64,000 nt of DNA. Source: Azohydromonas lata NBRC 102462 (GTDB taxonomy: Bacteria; Pseudomonadota; Gammaproteobacteria; Burkholderiales; Burkholderiaceae_C). Every line of letters starts with the position of its first letter. Within the stretch, counting starts at the first letter, position 1. The notes under the pieces are model-generated. The model made no database searches. It worked only from the letters and a program-made list of their open reading frames with translations, and was not told the origin of the DNA. The stretch is taken from positions 28,873 through 92,872 of the forward strand of contig NZ_BCTC01000015.1 in the NCBI RefSeq assembly GCF_001571085.1, given 5' to 3'. A program made the position numbers and the translations under genes. Below are positions 22,427 through 31,327 of this stretch, piece by piece.

Positions 22427-24346
22427 ATGAATCAGGCGCCGGCGCATGAAGCCGTGCCGGTGGGAGACCCGCGCACCGCGCCGCACGTCAGTGGGCTGGC
22501 CCTGCGCCGTCGCAGCGACACGGTGCTGGCCTGCGCGGCCATGGCCATCGTGGTGCTGCTGCTGGGCCTGTTCGAGTTCCTGCAGCTGGACCTGCGCCAG
22601 CGCGACGGGCTGCGCACGCAGGCCGCGCTGGTGGGCCGCACGGCCGCCGCGGCGCTGCTGTTCGAGGACGCGACCGAGGCCCGCACCCTGCTCAATGCCT
22701 TCGAGGCCGCGCCGGCGGTGTCCTCGGCGCAACTGCTGAACGCCGGGGGCCGCGCGCTGGCGCAGTTCCGCCGCGCCGTGCCGCCGAGCTGGCTGGAGCG
22801 CTACGGCGGGCACATCGCCACGGAAATCGACGTGCTGGGCACCGACGGCCAGGTCGTCGGCCGGTTGCAGGTGCAGGCCTGGCGCGCGCCGACCTGGCGC
22901 GCCCTGGGCACGGTGCTGACGGCGGCCGTGGTCATCATGGCGCTGGCCCTGGGCGCGGTGGCCCTGGCCTCGCGCCGCCAGCGCGCGCAACTGCGCGCGG
23001 CCGACGCACGCACGCGCTACCTCGCCCACCACGACGTGCTCACCGGGCTGGCCAACCGCGAGTCCTTCGCCTCCGCGCTGGCGCAGGCCGCCGGCTCCGG
23101 CGCGCCCGCGGTGCTGATGTGCGTGGACGTGGACGACTTCAAGCTCGTCAACGACAGCCGCGGCCACGCCGCGGGCGACGCGGTGCTGCGCACCGTGGCG
23201 CAGCGGCTGCAGTCGCTGGTGCGCACGCAGGACGTGGTCGGCCGCTTGGGCGGTGACGAGTTCGCGCTGCTGCTGCGCGCGCCCGTGGACGGACCCACCA
23301 CCGAGGCCATGGCGCAGCGCATCGTCGAGCAGTTGCCGCGGCGCATCGAATTCGAGGGCTCCTCGCTGAAGGTGGGCGTGTCGATGGGCCTGGTGCGGCT
23401 GCCCGACGACGCCACCACCGCCGAGGGCGCCATGGCCTGCGCCGACACGGCCATGTACCAGGCCAAGCGCGCCGGCAAGGGCGTGTGGAGCCGCTACACC
23501 GCCGCGTTGGGCGAGGCGCAGCGCGAGCGCCTGGCGCTGGTGCAGGCGCTGCGCGGGGCGCTGGCGCGTGAGGAGTTCGAGCTGGCCTACCAGCCCGTGT
23601 TCGACGCCGAGGGCCGCCTCATGAGCCTGGAAGGCCTGGCGCGCTGGCACAGCGCCAGCCGCGGCCAGGTGCCGCCCATGCAGTTCGTCCCCGTGCTGGA
23701 AGAGGCCGGGCTCGTGGCCGATCTCGGCCTGGTGCTGCTCAAGCGACTGCGCATGGACCTGGACGCTTGGGCCGAGCAGGGCCTGCGTTGCCCACCCGTG
23801 GCGCTGAACCTGAGCTCACAGCAGTGCCGCCTGGAGTCGCAGCGCGAGCGCTTCCTGCAGCAGCTCTGCACGCTTGGGCTCACGCCGGACGAGGTCGAGT
23901 TCGAGCTCACCGAGAGCACCGTGTTCGAGGATTTCGACAGCCCCGGCTCCATCGTCCGCGCGCTGCAGTCCGGCGGCTACCGGCTGGCCATAGACGACTT
24001 CGGCACCGGCTACAGCTCGCTGGCCTATCTGCTGCGCCTGCGCTGCGCCAAGCTCAAGATAGACCGCGTCTTCGTCGACGGCGTGGCCCGCCGCGACGAT
24101 GCCGCGCTGCTGGTGGAAACCATGGTGCGCGTGGCCCATGCCATGGGCATGCACGTGGTCGCCGAGGGCGTGGAAAAGGAAGAGGACCTGTTCAAGCTCC
24201 AGGCGCTGGGCTGCGACCTCTACCAGGGCTTCCTGCTGGCGCATCCGCTGCCCACGCAGCGCGTGGCGGCCCTGCTGCGCGATGGCGGCAACGTTTCGCC
24301 GCCGCAGCCTGCGTTCAGCGCTCCCCGCCTGACCAGGACGGCCTGA
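22427..24346 (+). CDS. Membrane GGDEF-EAL protein with CHASE8-like sensor (module 1)
   Basis: A 639-residue inner-membrane protein. TM1 is about 33-54, a periplasmic CHASE8-like sensor about 55-155 (motif ALVGRTAAAALLFEDATEARTLL), and TM2 about 161-182. The GGDEF motif is intact at 275-279, with an inhibitory-site RxxD (RTQD) at 266-269. The EAL domain reads E402-G-L instead of EAL, but the other catalytic blocks are kept (NLSSQQ, FELTEST, DDFGTGYSS, KIDRVF, VAEGVE, YQGFLL). It can therefore in principle both make and degrade c-di-GMP. It follows the YfiR-like gene by two bases, and that protein probably controls it from the periplasm. Confidence 0.9.
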   Translation: MNQAPAHEAVPVGDPRTAPHVSGLALRRRSDTVLACAAMAIVVLLLGLFEFLQLDLRQRDGLRTQAALVGRTAAAALLFEDATEARTLLNAFEAAPAVSSAQLLNAGGRALAQFRRAVPPSWLERYGGHIATEIDVLGTDGQVVGRLQVQAWRAPTWRALGTVLTAAVVIMALALGAVALASRRQRAQLRAADARTRYLAHHDVLTGLANRESFASALAQAAGSGAPAVLMCVDVDDFKLVNDSRGHAAGDAVLRTVAQRLQSLVRTQDVVGRLGGDEFALLLRAPVDGPTTEAMAQRIVEQLPRRIEFEGSSLKVGVSMGLVRLPDDATTAEGAMACADTAMYQAKRAGKGVWSRYTAALGEAQRERLALVQALRGALAREEFELAYQPVFDAEGRLMSLEGLARWHSASRGQVPPMQFVPVLEEAGLVADLGLVLLKRLRMDLDAWAEQGLRCPPVALNLSSQQCRLESQRERFLQQLCTLGLTPDEVEFELTESTVFEDFDSPGSIVRALQSGGYRLAIDDFGTGYSSLAYLLRLRCAKLKIDRVFVDGVARRDDAALLVETMVRVAHAMGMHVVAEGVEKEEDLFKLQALGCDLYQGFLLAHPLPTQRVAALLRDGGNVSPPQPAFSAPRLTRTA

Positions 24347-24386
24347 GCGGTGCAGCGCACGGCGCCCCGGGCGCCGCTCCCGTGCG

Positions 24387-24467
24387 TCAACCCGTGAAGG
24401 CCTGCACCACCACCAGGCCCAGCGCGGCCAGCATCACGGCAAATTGAACCCAACCTTGGTCGCTCAT
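24387..24467 (-). CDS. Predicted 26-residue membrane protein
   Basis: The short frame reads MSDQGWVQFAVMLAALGLVV and ends VQAFTG. Residues 7-24 form a single hydrophobic helix. A strong ribosome site AAAGGA lies 7 bases before the ATG, which is the main support. It points against the GGDEF-EAL gene and ends 40 bases from it. I do not recognise the family. The stretch 24468-24741 upstream of it holds no other gene that I can support. Confidence 0.5.
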   Translation of the reverse strand: MSDQGWVQFAVMLAALGLVVVQAFTG

Positions 24468-24674
24468 CGCTTTGTCCTTTGGCCTCCGCAAAAGAAAGAG
24501 GCATTTGCGACGAAGCTTATGCGCAAGGCGCAGACCCTTATTCATGTTGGACCCCGTGTAGGTGGGGAGAACCCTTACTGGGAATACCGCTTGCTGCTCT
24601 CTTGGGCTACCTGTAGCACGCATCCCCGCCGTGCCTCCCCCTGTCGGGTAACGGTCCACCAAACACGGGACGGC

Positions 24675-24706
24675 AAAAAGCCCCGCGGCCTCACGGCGGC
24701 GGGGCT
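24675..24706 (-). terminator. Terminator after the yceI operon
   Basis: On the minus strand AGCCCCGCC and the matching GCGGGGCT arm form an 8- to 9-bp stem followed by TTTTT. It lies 36 bases beyond the yceI stop codon. Confidence 0.8.
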
Positions 24707-24741
24707 GTCGAGAAGCGCTTTGAGCCAGGCTCGGCCGCTTC

Positions 24742-25317
24742 TTACTGCTTGATCGCCTCGACCTGCACGACCAGCTTCACGTTGTCGGGCATGCCCATGT
24801 TCAGGCCGAAGTTCACGCCCCACAGGCTGCGCTGCATCGTGGCCTCGAAGTCGCCGCCGCAGACTTCGCGCTTGAGCATGGGGTTCACGTAGCAGTTGAA
24901 GTTGCGGGCCTTCAGGACGATGGGGTTGGTCTTGCCGCGCAGCGTCAGCGAGCCGGCGATCTCGGTGACCTTGTCGCCGTCGAAGGTGAACTTGTCAGCC
25001 ACGAACTTGGCCGTGGGGAACTGCTCGGCGGCGAAGAAATCGTCGCTGCGCAGGTGCTTGTCGAAAGCCGGCGTGCCGCTGCTCACGGAGGCCGTCTCCA
25101 GCGTCAGCTCCACGCGGCCGGTGCGCGCGGCGCGGTCGAACTCCACGGTGCCTTCCTTCTTGTCGAAGCGGCCGCGGTTGGTCGAGGTGCCGAAGTGCGG
25201 GAACTCGAAGGTCACGAAGGTGTGGCTGGGATCGATGGCGTAGGTGGCGGCCTGCGCGGGCAGCACGGTGGTGGCGGCCATGGTGGCCAGGGCGGAGAGG
25301 GCGAGGAGCTTTTTCAT
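24742..25317 (-). CDS. YceI family periplasmic protein
   Basis: A 191-residue protein with a signal peptide (1-23, MKKLLALSALATMAATTVLPAQA). The YceI lipocalin-like barrel follows: YAIDPSHTFVTFEFPHFGTSTNRGRF, then EFDRAARTGRVELTLETASVSSG and LRSDDFFAAEQFPTAKF. Family members bind isoprenoid-type lipids in a hydrophobic pocket; the physiological role is unsettled. ATG 25317 was chosen because it opens the signal peptide. It is the third gene of a cytochrome b561-yceI-yceI set, a common pairing. The two YceI proteins share only distant similarity, so this is not a recent duplication. Confidence 0.92.
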   Translation of the reverse strand: MKKLLALSALATMAATTVLPAQAATYAIDPSHTFVTFEFPHFGTSTNRGRFDKKEGTVEFDRAARTGRVELTLETASVSSGTPAFDKHLRSDDFFAAEQFPTAKFVADKFTFDGDKVTEIAGSLTLRGKTNPIVLKARNFNCYVNPMLKREVCGGDFEATMQRSLWGVNFGLNMGMPDNVKLVVQVEAIKQ

Positions 25318-25423
25318 GGCTTGGGCAGGGGGTCGGAAAACCGGGTTGAGGAGATGAGCCGCGCGCGGCCGCCGGGGCCGGCGCGGCAAGGAACTGCTGG
25401 GTGCGGCGCGAAGGCCGCGGCGT

Positions 25424-26065
25424 TCACTGCGCGGGGATGCCGCTGAAGGTGAGCTTGAACTTGACGGCCACGTCGTTGGCGACCATGGAGGTGTCGCTCC
25501 ACTCGCCTTCGCCGATGCGGTGGTCCAGCCGCTTGAGCGTGAAGCCGCCCGTGGCCACGGTGTTGGCGCCGGCCGCGGCCAGCGTCACCGGCACCACGAT
25601 GTCGCGCGTCACGCCCTTGAGCGCGAACTGCCCGGCGACGTCAAAGCGCCCGCCGCCCAGCGCCTTGACGGCGGTGGACGTGAACGTGGCCTGCGGGAAC
25701 TTGGCCGTGTTGAACCACTCCGGCTTGACCACCTCGGCCTCGCTCTCCGGCGCGCCCATGCTGATGCTGGCCAGGTCCACCTTGAGCGCGATGCGGGCGG
25801 TCTCGGGCTTCTTGGGGTCGAACTGCACCTGCGCGTCGAAGCGGCGGAAGCGCCCGTCCACCGGCACGCCCATCTGGCGGCTGGTGAAGGTGACCTCGCT
25901 TTGCGCCGCCACGAGCTGCGCCGGGGCCGGCGCGGCGGCGGCCGGGGCCGGCTTGGCGGCGGTTGCGGCATTGGCGGCGGCCGGCTTGGCCGGCGACTGG
26001 GCCCAGGCGGCCGGGGCGGCCAGCGCCGCGGCCAGTGCCAGCAGGGAAAGGGTTCGCGGGGTCAT
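25424..26065 (-). CDS. YceI family periplasmic protein, second
   Basis: A 213-residue protein with a signal peptide ending PAAWAQ (about residue 23). A 30-residue Ala/Pro/Lys linker follows, then the YceI domain (LVAAQSEVTFTSRQMGVPVDGRFRRFDAQVQFDPKKPE, FNTAKFPQATFTSTAVKALGGGRFDVAGQFALKGVTRDIVVPVTL). ATG 26065 is preferred because AGGA lies 10 bases upstream; an ATG nine bases earlier is too close to that site. It lies 45 bases after the cytochrome b561 gene and 106 bases before the other yceI. The family binds lipophilic ligands in the periplasm. Confidence 0.9.
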   Translation of the reverse strand: MTPRTLSLLALAAALAAPAAWAQSPAKPAAANAATAAKPAPAAAAPAPAQLVAAQSEVTFTSRQMGVPVDGRFRRFDAQVQFDPKKPETARIALKVDLASISMGAPESEAEVVKPEWFNTAKFPQATFTSTAVKALGGGRFDVAGQFALKGVTRDIVVPVTLAAAGANTVATGGFTLKRLDHRIGEGEWSDTSMVANDVAVKFKLTFSGIPAQ

Positions 26066-26110
26066 GGAAGGCATGTCCTGGGGTCGTGTGGGGAAGGGAG
26101 GTGAGGAGGA

Positions 26111-26653
26111 TCAGGCGCGGCCCAGGCCCATGCGGGCGAGCAGGCCGTCGCGGTCGATGAGCTGATGCTTGAGCACCGCCGCCAGGTGCAGCAGCACCAG
26201 GGCGCCCAACGCGAAGGCCAGGCCCTTGTGCCAGGGCTTGAGCAGGGCGGCCAGCGCCTTGTCCACCGGGACGAAGTCCGGCAGCGGCAGCACGCCGAAC
26301 AGCACCACCGGGAAGCCCGCGGCCGAGCTGTAGGCCCAGCCCACCAGCGGCACGGCGAAGAACAGCAGGTACAGCGCGTGGTGCGTGCCGTGCGCGGCGG
26401 CGCGCTGCCAGGCCGGCATGTGCATGTCGTGCGGGCGCGCCGAGCGCAGCCGCACCAGCAGCCGCACGGCCGACAGCGCCAGCACCACCACGCCGGCCCA
26501 CTTGTGCCAGCTGTAGAGCTTCAGCCGCGTCGGCGACACCGGCAGGTCGGCCATGTACAGGCCCAGCGCGAAGGTGCCGGTGATCAACAGGGCCAGCAGC
26601 CAGTGCAGTGCCACGGCCGGCGTGCTGTAGCGGGAAACGGTGAGCTTGGTCAT
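26111..26653 (-). CDS. Cytochrome b561 (diheme membrane cytochrome)
   Basis: A 180-residue inner-membrane protein with four hydrophobic helices. Histidines expected to ligand two b hemes are in VALHWLLALL, LYSWHKWAGV, GTHHALYLLF and PWHKGLAFAL. Proteobacterial members move electrons between quinol and periplasmic acceptors; some oxidise superoxide to oxygen. It heads a three-gene minus-strand set with two YceI proteins, a frequent association suggesting that YceI carries a quinone-like ligand. The 220-bp spacer to the divergent BON gene shows nothing I recognise. Confidence 0.9.
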   Translation of the reverse strand: MTKLTVSRYSTPAVALHWLLALLITGTFALGLYMADLPVSPTRLKLYSWHKWAGVVVLALSAVRLLVRLRSARPHDMHMPAWQRAAAHGTHHALYLLFFAVPLVGWAYSSAAGFPVVLFGVLPLPDFVPVDKALAALLKPWHKGLAFALGALVLLHLAAVLKHQLIDRDGLLARMGLGRA

Positions 26654-26873
26654 GGGCAGGGGGCGAAAGCGGGCGGGGCGGGACGTCGTGTCGATCTAGG
26701 GAGTATCCCGGAGTGCCTGGGGGTGCCGGCTTCAGCAGGCTTGAGGCGGTATTTCAGAAAAAGTGAATGCCCCGCCTTGATGGCGCGCAAGGAATGTGCA
26801 TGCCGGAGGCCCCAACCGCCTGGGCGCACGGTTTGCCCGGAGCCCGGACCATCCCACTCAAGGAGTTTTTGCG

Positions 26874-27479
26874 ATGTCCGACCTGCGCCTGCGTCCCGTT
26901 GTCCTGGCCGCTGCCGTCCTTGCCGGCGCACTGGCCGCCTGCAGCCCGCGTTCCGAGAACAAGCCGGCCGAGGCGGTGGTGACCAACCAGACCGCGCCCG
27001 CGCCGGTGACCACCGCGTCCGACGCCGCGGCCACCGCCTCCGCCGCGATGGGCAACGCCGCCGACAACATCAAGCAAGCCGCCGGCGAGGCCAAGGACAA
27101 GGCCGCTGCCGCGGCAGACACCGCGGGCGACAAGGCCGCTGCCGCGGCAGACACCGCGGGCGACAAGGCCGCCGCGGCCGCCGACACCGCCGGCGACAAG
27201 ATCGCCGCCGCCGCGGCCGCCACCAAGGAAAAGGCCGGCGAGCTGGCCACCGACGCCAAGGAGCTGGCCGGCGACGCCGCCGTCACCGCCCGCGTCAAGA
27301 CCACGCTGGCCGCCGACGCCAAGCTCAGCGCGCTGGACATCAACGTGAACACCAAGGACGGCGTGGTCACCCTCAAGGGCACCGCCCCCGACGCCGCGGC
27401 CCGCAAGCACGCCACCGACCTCGTCAAGGGCGTCAAGGGCGTGAGCAAGGTGGACAACCAGCTCCAGGCGTCGTCTTAA
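26874..27479 (+). CDS. BON-domain lipoprotein with tandem Ala-rich repeats
   Basis: A 201-residue protein. The lipobox LAAC puts the lipidated cysteine at C23. Residues 60-125 are a long Ala/Asp/Lys/Thr helix with three 11-residue repeats of AAAAADTAGDK type. A BON domain fills the C-terminus (about 133-201: ARVKTTLAADAKLSALDINVNTKDGVVTLKGTAPD). BON domains bind phospholipid or peptidoglycan-associated surfaces and occur in osmotic-stress proteins such as OsmY. ATG 26874 has AAGGAG eight bases upstream. The helical repeat resembles an envelope-spanning or LEA-like region, but that is a guess. Confidence 0.85.
   Translation: MSDLRLRPVVLAAAVLAGALAACSPRSENKPAEAVVTNQTAPAPVTTASDAAATASAAMGNAADNIKQAAGEAKDKAAAAADTAGDKAAAAADTAGDKAAAAADTAGDKIAAAAAATKEKAGELATDAKELAGDAAVTARVKTTLAADAKLSALDINVNTKDGVVTLKGTAPDAAARKHATDLVKGVKGVSKVDNQLQASS
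27096..27194 (+). repeat. 33-bp tandem repeat, three copies, inside the BON gene
   Basis: Copies start at 27096, 27129 and 27162. The first two are identical and the third differs only at synonymous positions (all encode DKAAAAADTAG). This suggests recent unequal duplication of the first two copies. Confidence 0.85.
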
Positions 27480-27512
27480 GGCGGGGCAGGGGGCTGCCGC
27501 AAAACCCCCATC

Positions 27513-27572
27513 GTTCAGTTTTCTGAACCCTCGCCTCCCATTCGATGGGGCTCATCGTTCAGAAATCTGAAC
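27513..27572. promoter_or_regulatory. Two GTTCAG-N4-CTGAAC palindromes
   Basis: Identical six-base arms occur at 27513-27528 (spacer TTTT) and 27557-27572 (spacer AAAT), centres 44 bp apart, each preceded by ATC. They lie between convergent genes. A similar TTCAG-N4-CTGAA is at 32033-32046, upstream of the two-component pair. They look like operator half-sites or small hairpins; no regulator is identified. Confidence 0.4.
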
Positions 27573-27602
27573 GGTGAAGGCGGCGCACCCGCCGCCTTCA
27601 CC
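27573..27602. terminator. Hairpin between convergent BON and oxidoreductase genes
   Basis: A perfect 13-bp stem, GGTGAAGGCGGCG with CGCCGCCTTCACC, has a CACC loop. Neither strand shows a U-tract. Its position between two convergent stops suggests a bidirectional terminator. Confidence 0.6.
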
Positions 27603-27625
27603 GTCAAACCGCTCTCAACCAGCCC

Positions 27626-30600
27626 TCAAGCCGCCTTCCTCGCCTCGCGCTCGCGCCACTGCCGCATCAGCGCGTCCCACTCCTGCCGCGCCTGCGCCAG
27701 GTGGCGCGCCTTCACGTGGCCGTAGCCGCGGATCTGCTGCGGGATGCGCGCGATCTGCACCGCCAGCGCCAGCCGCCCGGCCGTCAGGCCGCCCAACAGC
27801 TCCTCGATGCAGGCGCGGTACTCCTCGATCAAGGCCCGCTCCTCGCGCCGCTCCGCCGTGCGGCCGAACGGGTCCAGCGCCGAGCCGCGCAGCCCCTTGA
27901 GCTTGGCCAGCCAGGTGAAGGCGGTGCGCATCCACGGGCCGTAGGCCTGCTTGACCAGCTCGCCGCGCTCGTTCTTGCGGGCCATCAGCGGCGGCGCCAG
28001 GTGGTGCACCACCTTGAAGTCGCCCTCGAACATCGCGCCCAACTGGGCCTGGAAAGCCGGGTCGGTGTGCAGCCGCGCCACCTCGTACTCGTCCTTGTAG
28101 GCCATGAGCTTGAAGAGGCCCTGCGCCACCGCCTCGGTCAGCCGCGTGGAGCCCAGCGGCTGCTCGGCCTGGCGCACGCGCTGGACGAAGTCGCTGTAGC
28201 GCTGCGCGTAGGCCGCGTCCTGGTAGCCGGTGAGGAAGTCCACGCGGCGCTGGAGGGTCTCCTCCAGCGCCGGGCGGCGCACGATGCTGATCACCTGCGC
28301 CGCCTGGAACAGCGCCTGCACCGAGGCCAGGTCGTGCGCGCAGTGCCGGCCCAACTCGAAGGCGCGCAGGTTCTTGTCCACCTGCACGCCGTTGAGCTCG
28401 ATGGCGCGGCGCAGCGAGTCCAGCCGCAGCGGCACGCGCCCCATCTGCCAGGCGCAGCCCAGCAGCAGCGGGTTGGCGTAGATGGAGTCGCCCAACAGCT
28501 TCACCGCCACCTGCTCCGCGTCGAAGGCCAGCAGCCGCTCGCGGCCCACGGCCTGCGCAATCGTGTCCTGGCAGGGCCCAAGCGGGAACTGCCAGTCCGG
28601 CTGATGCACGAAGGCCGCCGTCGGCGCGGTGTGGGTGTTCAGGGCCACCGCGGTGCGCCCGGGGTGCATGACGGCCAGCGTCGCCGGCAGCGCGGCCACG
28701 ATGGCGTCGCAGGCGATCACGAGATCGGCCGCGGCCATGTCCACCTTGGTGGTGTGGATGGCGCTGGCCGTGTCGGCGATCTGCACGTGGCTCCAGGTCG
28801 CGCCGCCTTTCTGCGCCAGCCCGGCCGCGTCCTGCGTGACGATGCCCTTGCCCTCCAGGTGCGCCGCCATGCCCAGCAACTGGCCGATGGTGATCACGCC
28901 CGTGCCGCCCACGCCCGCCACCACGATGCCCCAGGCCTGCGCCGCCGCCGGCAGCGCGGGCTCGGGAATGGGCGGCAGCGCCGCCGTGTCCTGCGCCTGG
29001 TCGGCCTTGGGCTTCTTCAGCGTGCCGCCTTCCACCGTCACGAAGCTCGGGCAGAAGCCCTGCACGCAGGAGAAGTCCAGGTTGCAGCTGTTCTGGTTGA
29101 TGCGGCGCTTGCGGCCGAACTCGGTCTCCACCGGCTCCACCGACAGGCAGTTGCTCTTGTCGCTGCAGTCGCCGCAGCCTTCGCACACGGCCTCGTTGAT
29201 CACCACGCGCTGGGCCGGCGCCTGCATCGTCCCGCGCTTGCGGCGGCGGCGCTTTTCGGTGGCGCACATCTGGGCGTAGATCAGCACCGTGCAGCCGGCC
29301 GTCTCGCGCAGCTCGCGCTGCACGGCGTCGAGCTCGCCGCGCTCGCGCACCGTCACGCCCTCGGCCATGCCCGGCATGGCGCGGTAGGCGTCGGGCGTGT
29401 CGGTGACGAGCACGATGCGCTTGACCCCTTCGGCGCGCAGCTCCTGCGTCATCTCCGGCACGCGCATCTGGCCTTCCACCGGCTGGCCGCCCGTCATGGC
29501 CACCGCGTCGTTGAACAGGATCTTGTAAGTGATGTTCACCCCCGCCGCGATGGCCTGGCGGATCGCCAGCAGCCCGGAGTGCTGGTAGGTGCCGTCGCCC
29601 AGGTTGGCGAACACGTGCGGCTCGGTCGTGAAGGCCGCCTGGCCCACCCAGGGCACGCCTTCGCCGCCCATCTGCGTGAAGGTGCTGGTGGCGCGGTCCA
29701 TCCAGGTGACCATGTAGTGGCAGCCGATGCCCGCCACGGCGCGCGAGCCCTCCGGCACGCGGGTGCTGGTGTTGTGCGGGCAGCCGCTGCAGAACCACGC
29801 CTTGCGCTCCACCGGCGCCGCCGCGCCCGGGAGCTGCAGCGCGGCCAGGCCTCTTTCCTTGGCTTCGATCACGGCCAGCCGCGCGTCCATGCGCGCGGCG
29901 GTGTCGGCGTCCACGCCCAGCTTTTTCAGCCGCTTGGCGATGGCCTTGGCGATGAGGGCCGGCGTCAGGTCGGCCTGCGCGCGCAGCAGCCAGCTCCCGC
30001 TCGGGTTGGGCCGGCTCCACTCGCCGCCGCTCAGGTCGCCCTCGGGCTCCTCGAACTTGCCCAGCACGTTGGGCCGCACGTCCGGGCGCCAGTTGTAGAG
30101 CTCTTCCTTGAGCTGGTACTCGATGATCTGGCGCTTCTCCTCGACCACCAGGATTTCCTGCAGCCCAAGGGCGAACTGGCGCGTGATGTCGGCTTCCAGC
30201 GGCCACACCACGTTGACCTTGTGCAGCCGGATGCCGAGCCGGCGGCAGGTGGCGTCGTCCAGCCCCAGGTCGGCCAGCGCCTGGCGTGTGTCGTTGAACG
30301 CCTTGCCGCTGGCGATGATGCCGAAGCGGTCGCTGGGCGTGCTGATCACGTCGTGGTTGAGCCGGTTGGCGCGCACGTAGGCCAGGGCCGCGTACCACTT
30401 GTGGTCCATCAGCCGCGCCTCCTGCGCCAGCGGCGGGTCCGGCCAGCGGATGTGCAGGCCGCCCGGGGGCATCTCGAAGTCCTCCGGCAGGACGATGCGC
30501 ACCCGGTCAGGGTCGATGTCCACCGTGGTGCTGGACTCCACCACCTCCTGGATGGTCTTCATGCCGGCCCACAGCCCCGAGAAGCGGCTGAGCGCGAAGG

Positions 30601-31189
30601 CGTGCAGCCCCATGTCCAGGATGTCCTGCACGCTGGACGGGAAGAACACCGGCAGCCCGCAGGCCTTGAAGACGTGGTCGCTCTGGTGCGGCGCGGTGGA
30701 GCTCTTGGACACGTGGTCGTCGCCGGCCACCGCGATCACGCCGCCGTGGCGCGCCGTGCCGGCCAGGTTGGCGTGCTTGAACACGTCCACGCTGCGGTCC
30801 ACCCCCGGGCCCTTGCCGTACCACAGGCCGAACACGCCGTCGAACTTGTTCTTGTCCGGGTACAGGTCCAACTGCTGCGAGCCCCACACCGCCGTGGCCG
30901 CCAGCTCCTCGTTCACGCCGGGCTGGAAGACGATGTGCTGCTGCGCCAGGTGCTTCTTCGCCGCCCACAGCGCCTGGTCCACGCCGCCCAAGGGGCTGCC
31001 GCGGTAGCCGCTGATGAAGCCGGCCGTGTTCAGCCCCGCGGCCGCGTCGCGCTGGCGCTGCAGCATGGGCAGCCGCACCAGCGCCTGCACGCCGCTCATG
31101 AAGGCGCGGCCGCGCGCGAGCGCGTACTTGTCCTCCAGCGTCACTTGCTCCAGCGCCTTGCGCACGGCTTCCGGCAGGGGGGCATTCAT
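27626..31189 (-). CDS. Indolepyruvate ferredoxin oxidoreductase, fused alpha-beta type
   Basis: A 1187-residue cytosolic enzyme of the fused IorA/IorB type common in betaproteobacteria. It converts aryl pyruvates from aromatic amino acids to aryl-acetyl-CoA, reducing ferredoxin. A transketolase-like pyrimidine-binding region occupies the N-terminus, a TPP-binding block lies near 530 (GDGTYQHSG, then FNDAVAMTGGQP), and an Fe-S insert near 665 contains CEGCGDCSDKSNC and SCNLDFSCVQGFC. The gamma-type domain begins near 757 (VVAGVGGTGVITIGQLLG). ATG 31189 has GAGGAG 10 bases upstream. The divergent Lrp-type gene is its likely regulator. Confidence 0.9.
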   Translation of the reverse strand: MNAPLPEAVRKALEQVTLEDKYALARGRAFMSGVQALVRLPMLQRQRDAAAGLNTAGFISGYRGSPLGGVDQALWAAKKHLAQQHIVFQPGVNEELAATAVWGSQQLDLYPDKNKFDGVFGLWYGKGPGVDRSVDVFKHANLAGTARHGGVIAVAGDDHVSKSSTAPHQSDHVFKACGLPVFFPSSVQDILDMGLHAFALSRFSGLWAGMKTIQEVVESSTTVDIDPDRVRIVLPEDFEMPPGGLHIRWPDPPLAQEARLMDHKWYAALAYVRANRLNHDVISTPSDRFGIIASGKAFNDTRQALADLGLDDATCRRLGIRLHKVNVVWPLEADITRQFALGLQEILVVEEKRQIIEYQLKEELYNWRPDVRPNVLGKFEEPEGDLSGGEWSRPNPSGSWLLRAQADLTPALIAKAIAKRLKKLGVDADTAARMDARLAVIEAKERGLAALQLPGAAAPVERKAWFCSGCPHNTSTRVPEGSRAVAGIGCHYMVTWMDRATSTFTQMGGEGVPWVGQAAFTTEPHVFANLGDGTYQHSGLLAIRQAIAAGVNITYKILFNDAVAMTGGQPVEGQMRVPEMTQELRAEGVKRIVLVTDTPDAYRAMPGMAEGVTVRERGELDAVQRELRETAGCTVLIYAQMCATEKRRRRKRGTMQAPAQRVVINEAVCEGCGDCSDKSNCLSVEPVETEFGRKRRINQNSCNLDFSCVQGFCPSFVTVEGGTLKKPKADQAQDTAALPPIPEPALPAAAQAWGIVVAGVGGTGVITIGQLLGMAAHLEGKGIVTQDAAGLAQKGGATWSHVQIADTASAIHTTKVDMAAADLVIACDAIVAALPATLAVMHPGRTAVALNTHTAPTAAFVHQPDWQFPLGPCQDTIAQAVGRERLLAFDAEQVAVKLLGDSIYANPLLLGCAWQMGRVPLRLDSLRRAIELNGVQVDKNLRAFELGRHCAHDLASVQALFQAAQVISIVRRPALEETLQRRVDFLTGYQDAAYAQRYSDFVQRVRQAEQPLGSTRLTEAVAQGLFKLMAYKDEYEVARLHTDPAFQAQLGAMFEGDFKVVHHLAPPLMARKNERGELVKQAYGPWMRTAFTWLAKLKGLRGSALDPFGRTAERREERALIEEYRACIEELLGGLTAGRLALAVQIARIPQQIRGYGHVKARHLAQARQEWDALMRQWREREARKAA

Positions 31190-31327
31190 GGCGGCTTGCT
31201 CCTCGAAAAAGGGATGGCGTGAATGCGGGCAGTCTAGGTTTGGACCCCAGGCAAAGGCTTTCGTTCTTTGCCGGCATGCCCAGGTCTTGAGCAACAATCT
31301 TTCTTCAAATAAGGAACTGGAGAACGG

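Noticed and set aside
24360..24377. GGCGCCC-C-GGGCGCC palindrome after the GGDEF-EAL gene as a terminator
   Set aside because: It has essentially no loop and no U-tract; chance palindromes are common in such GC-rich DNA.
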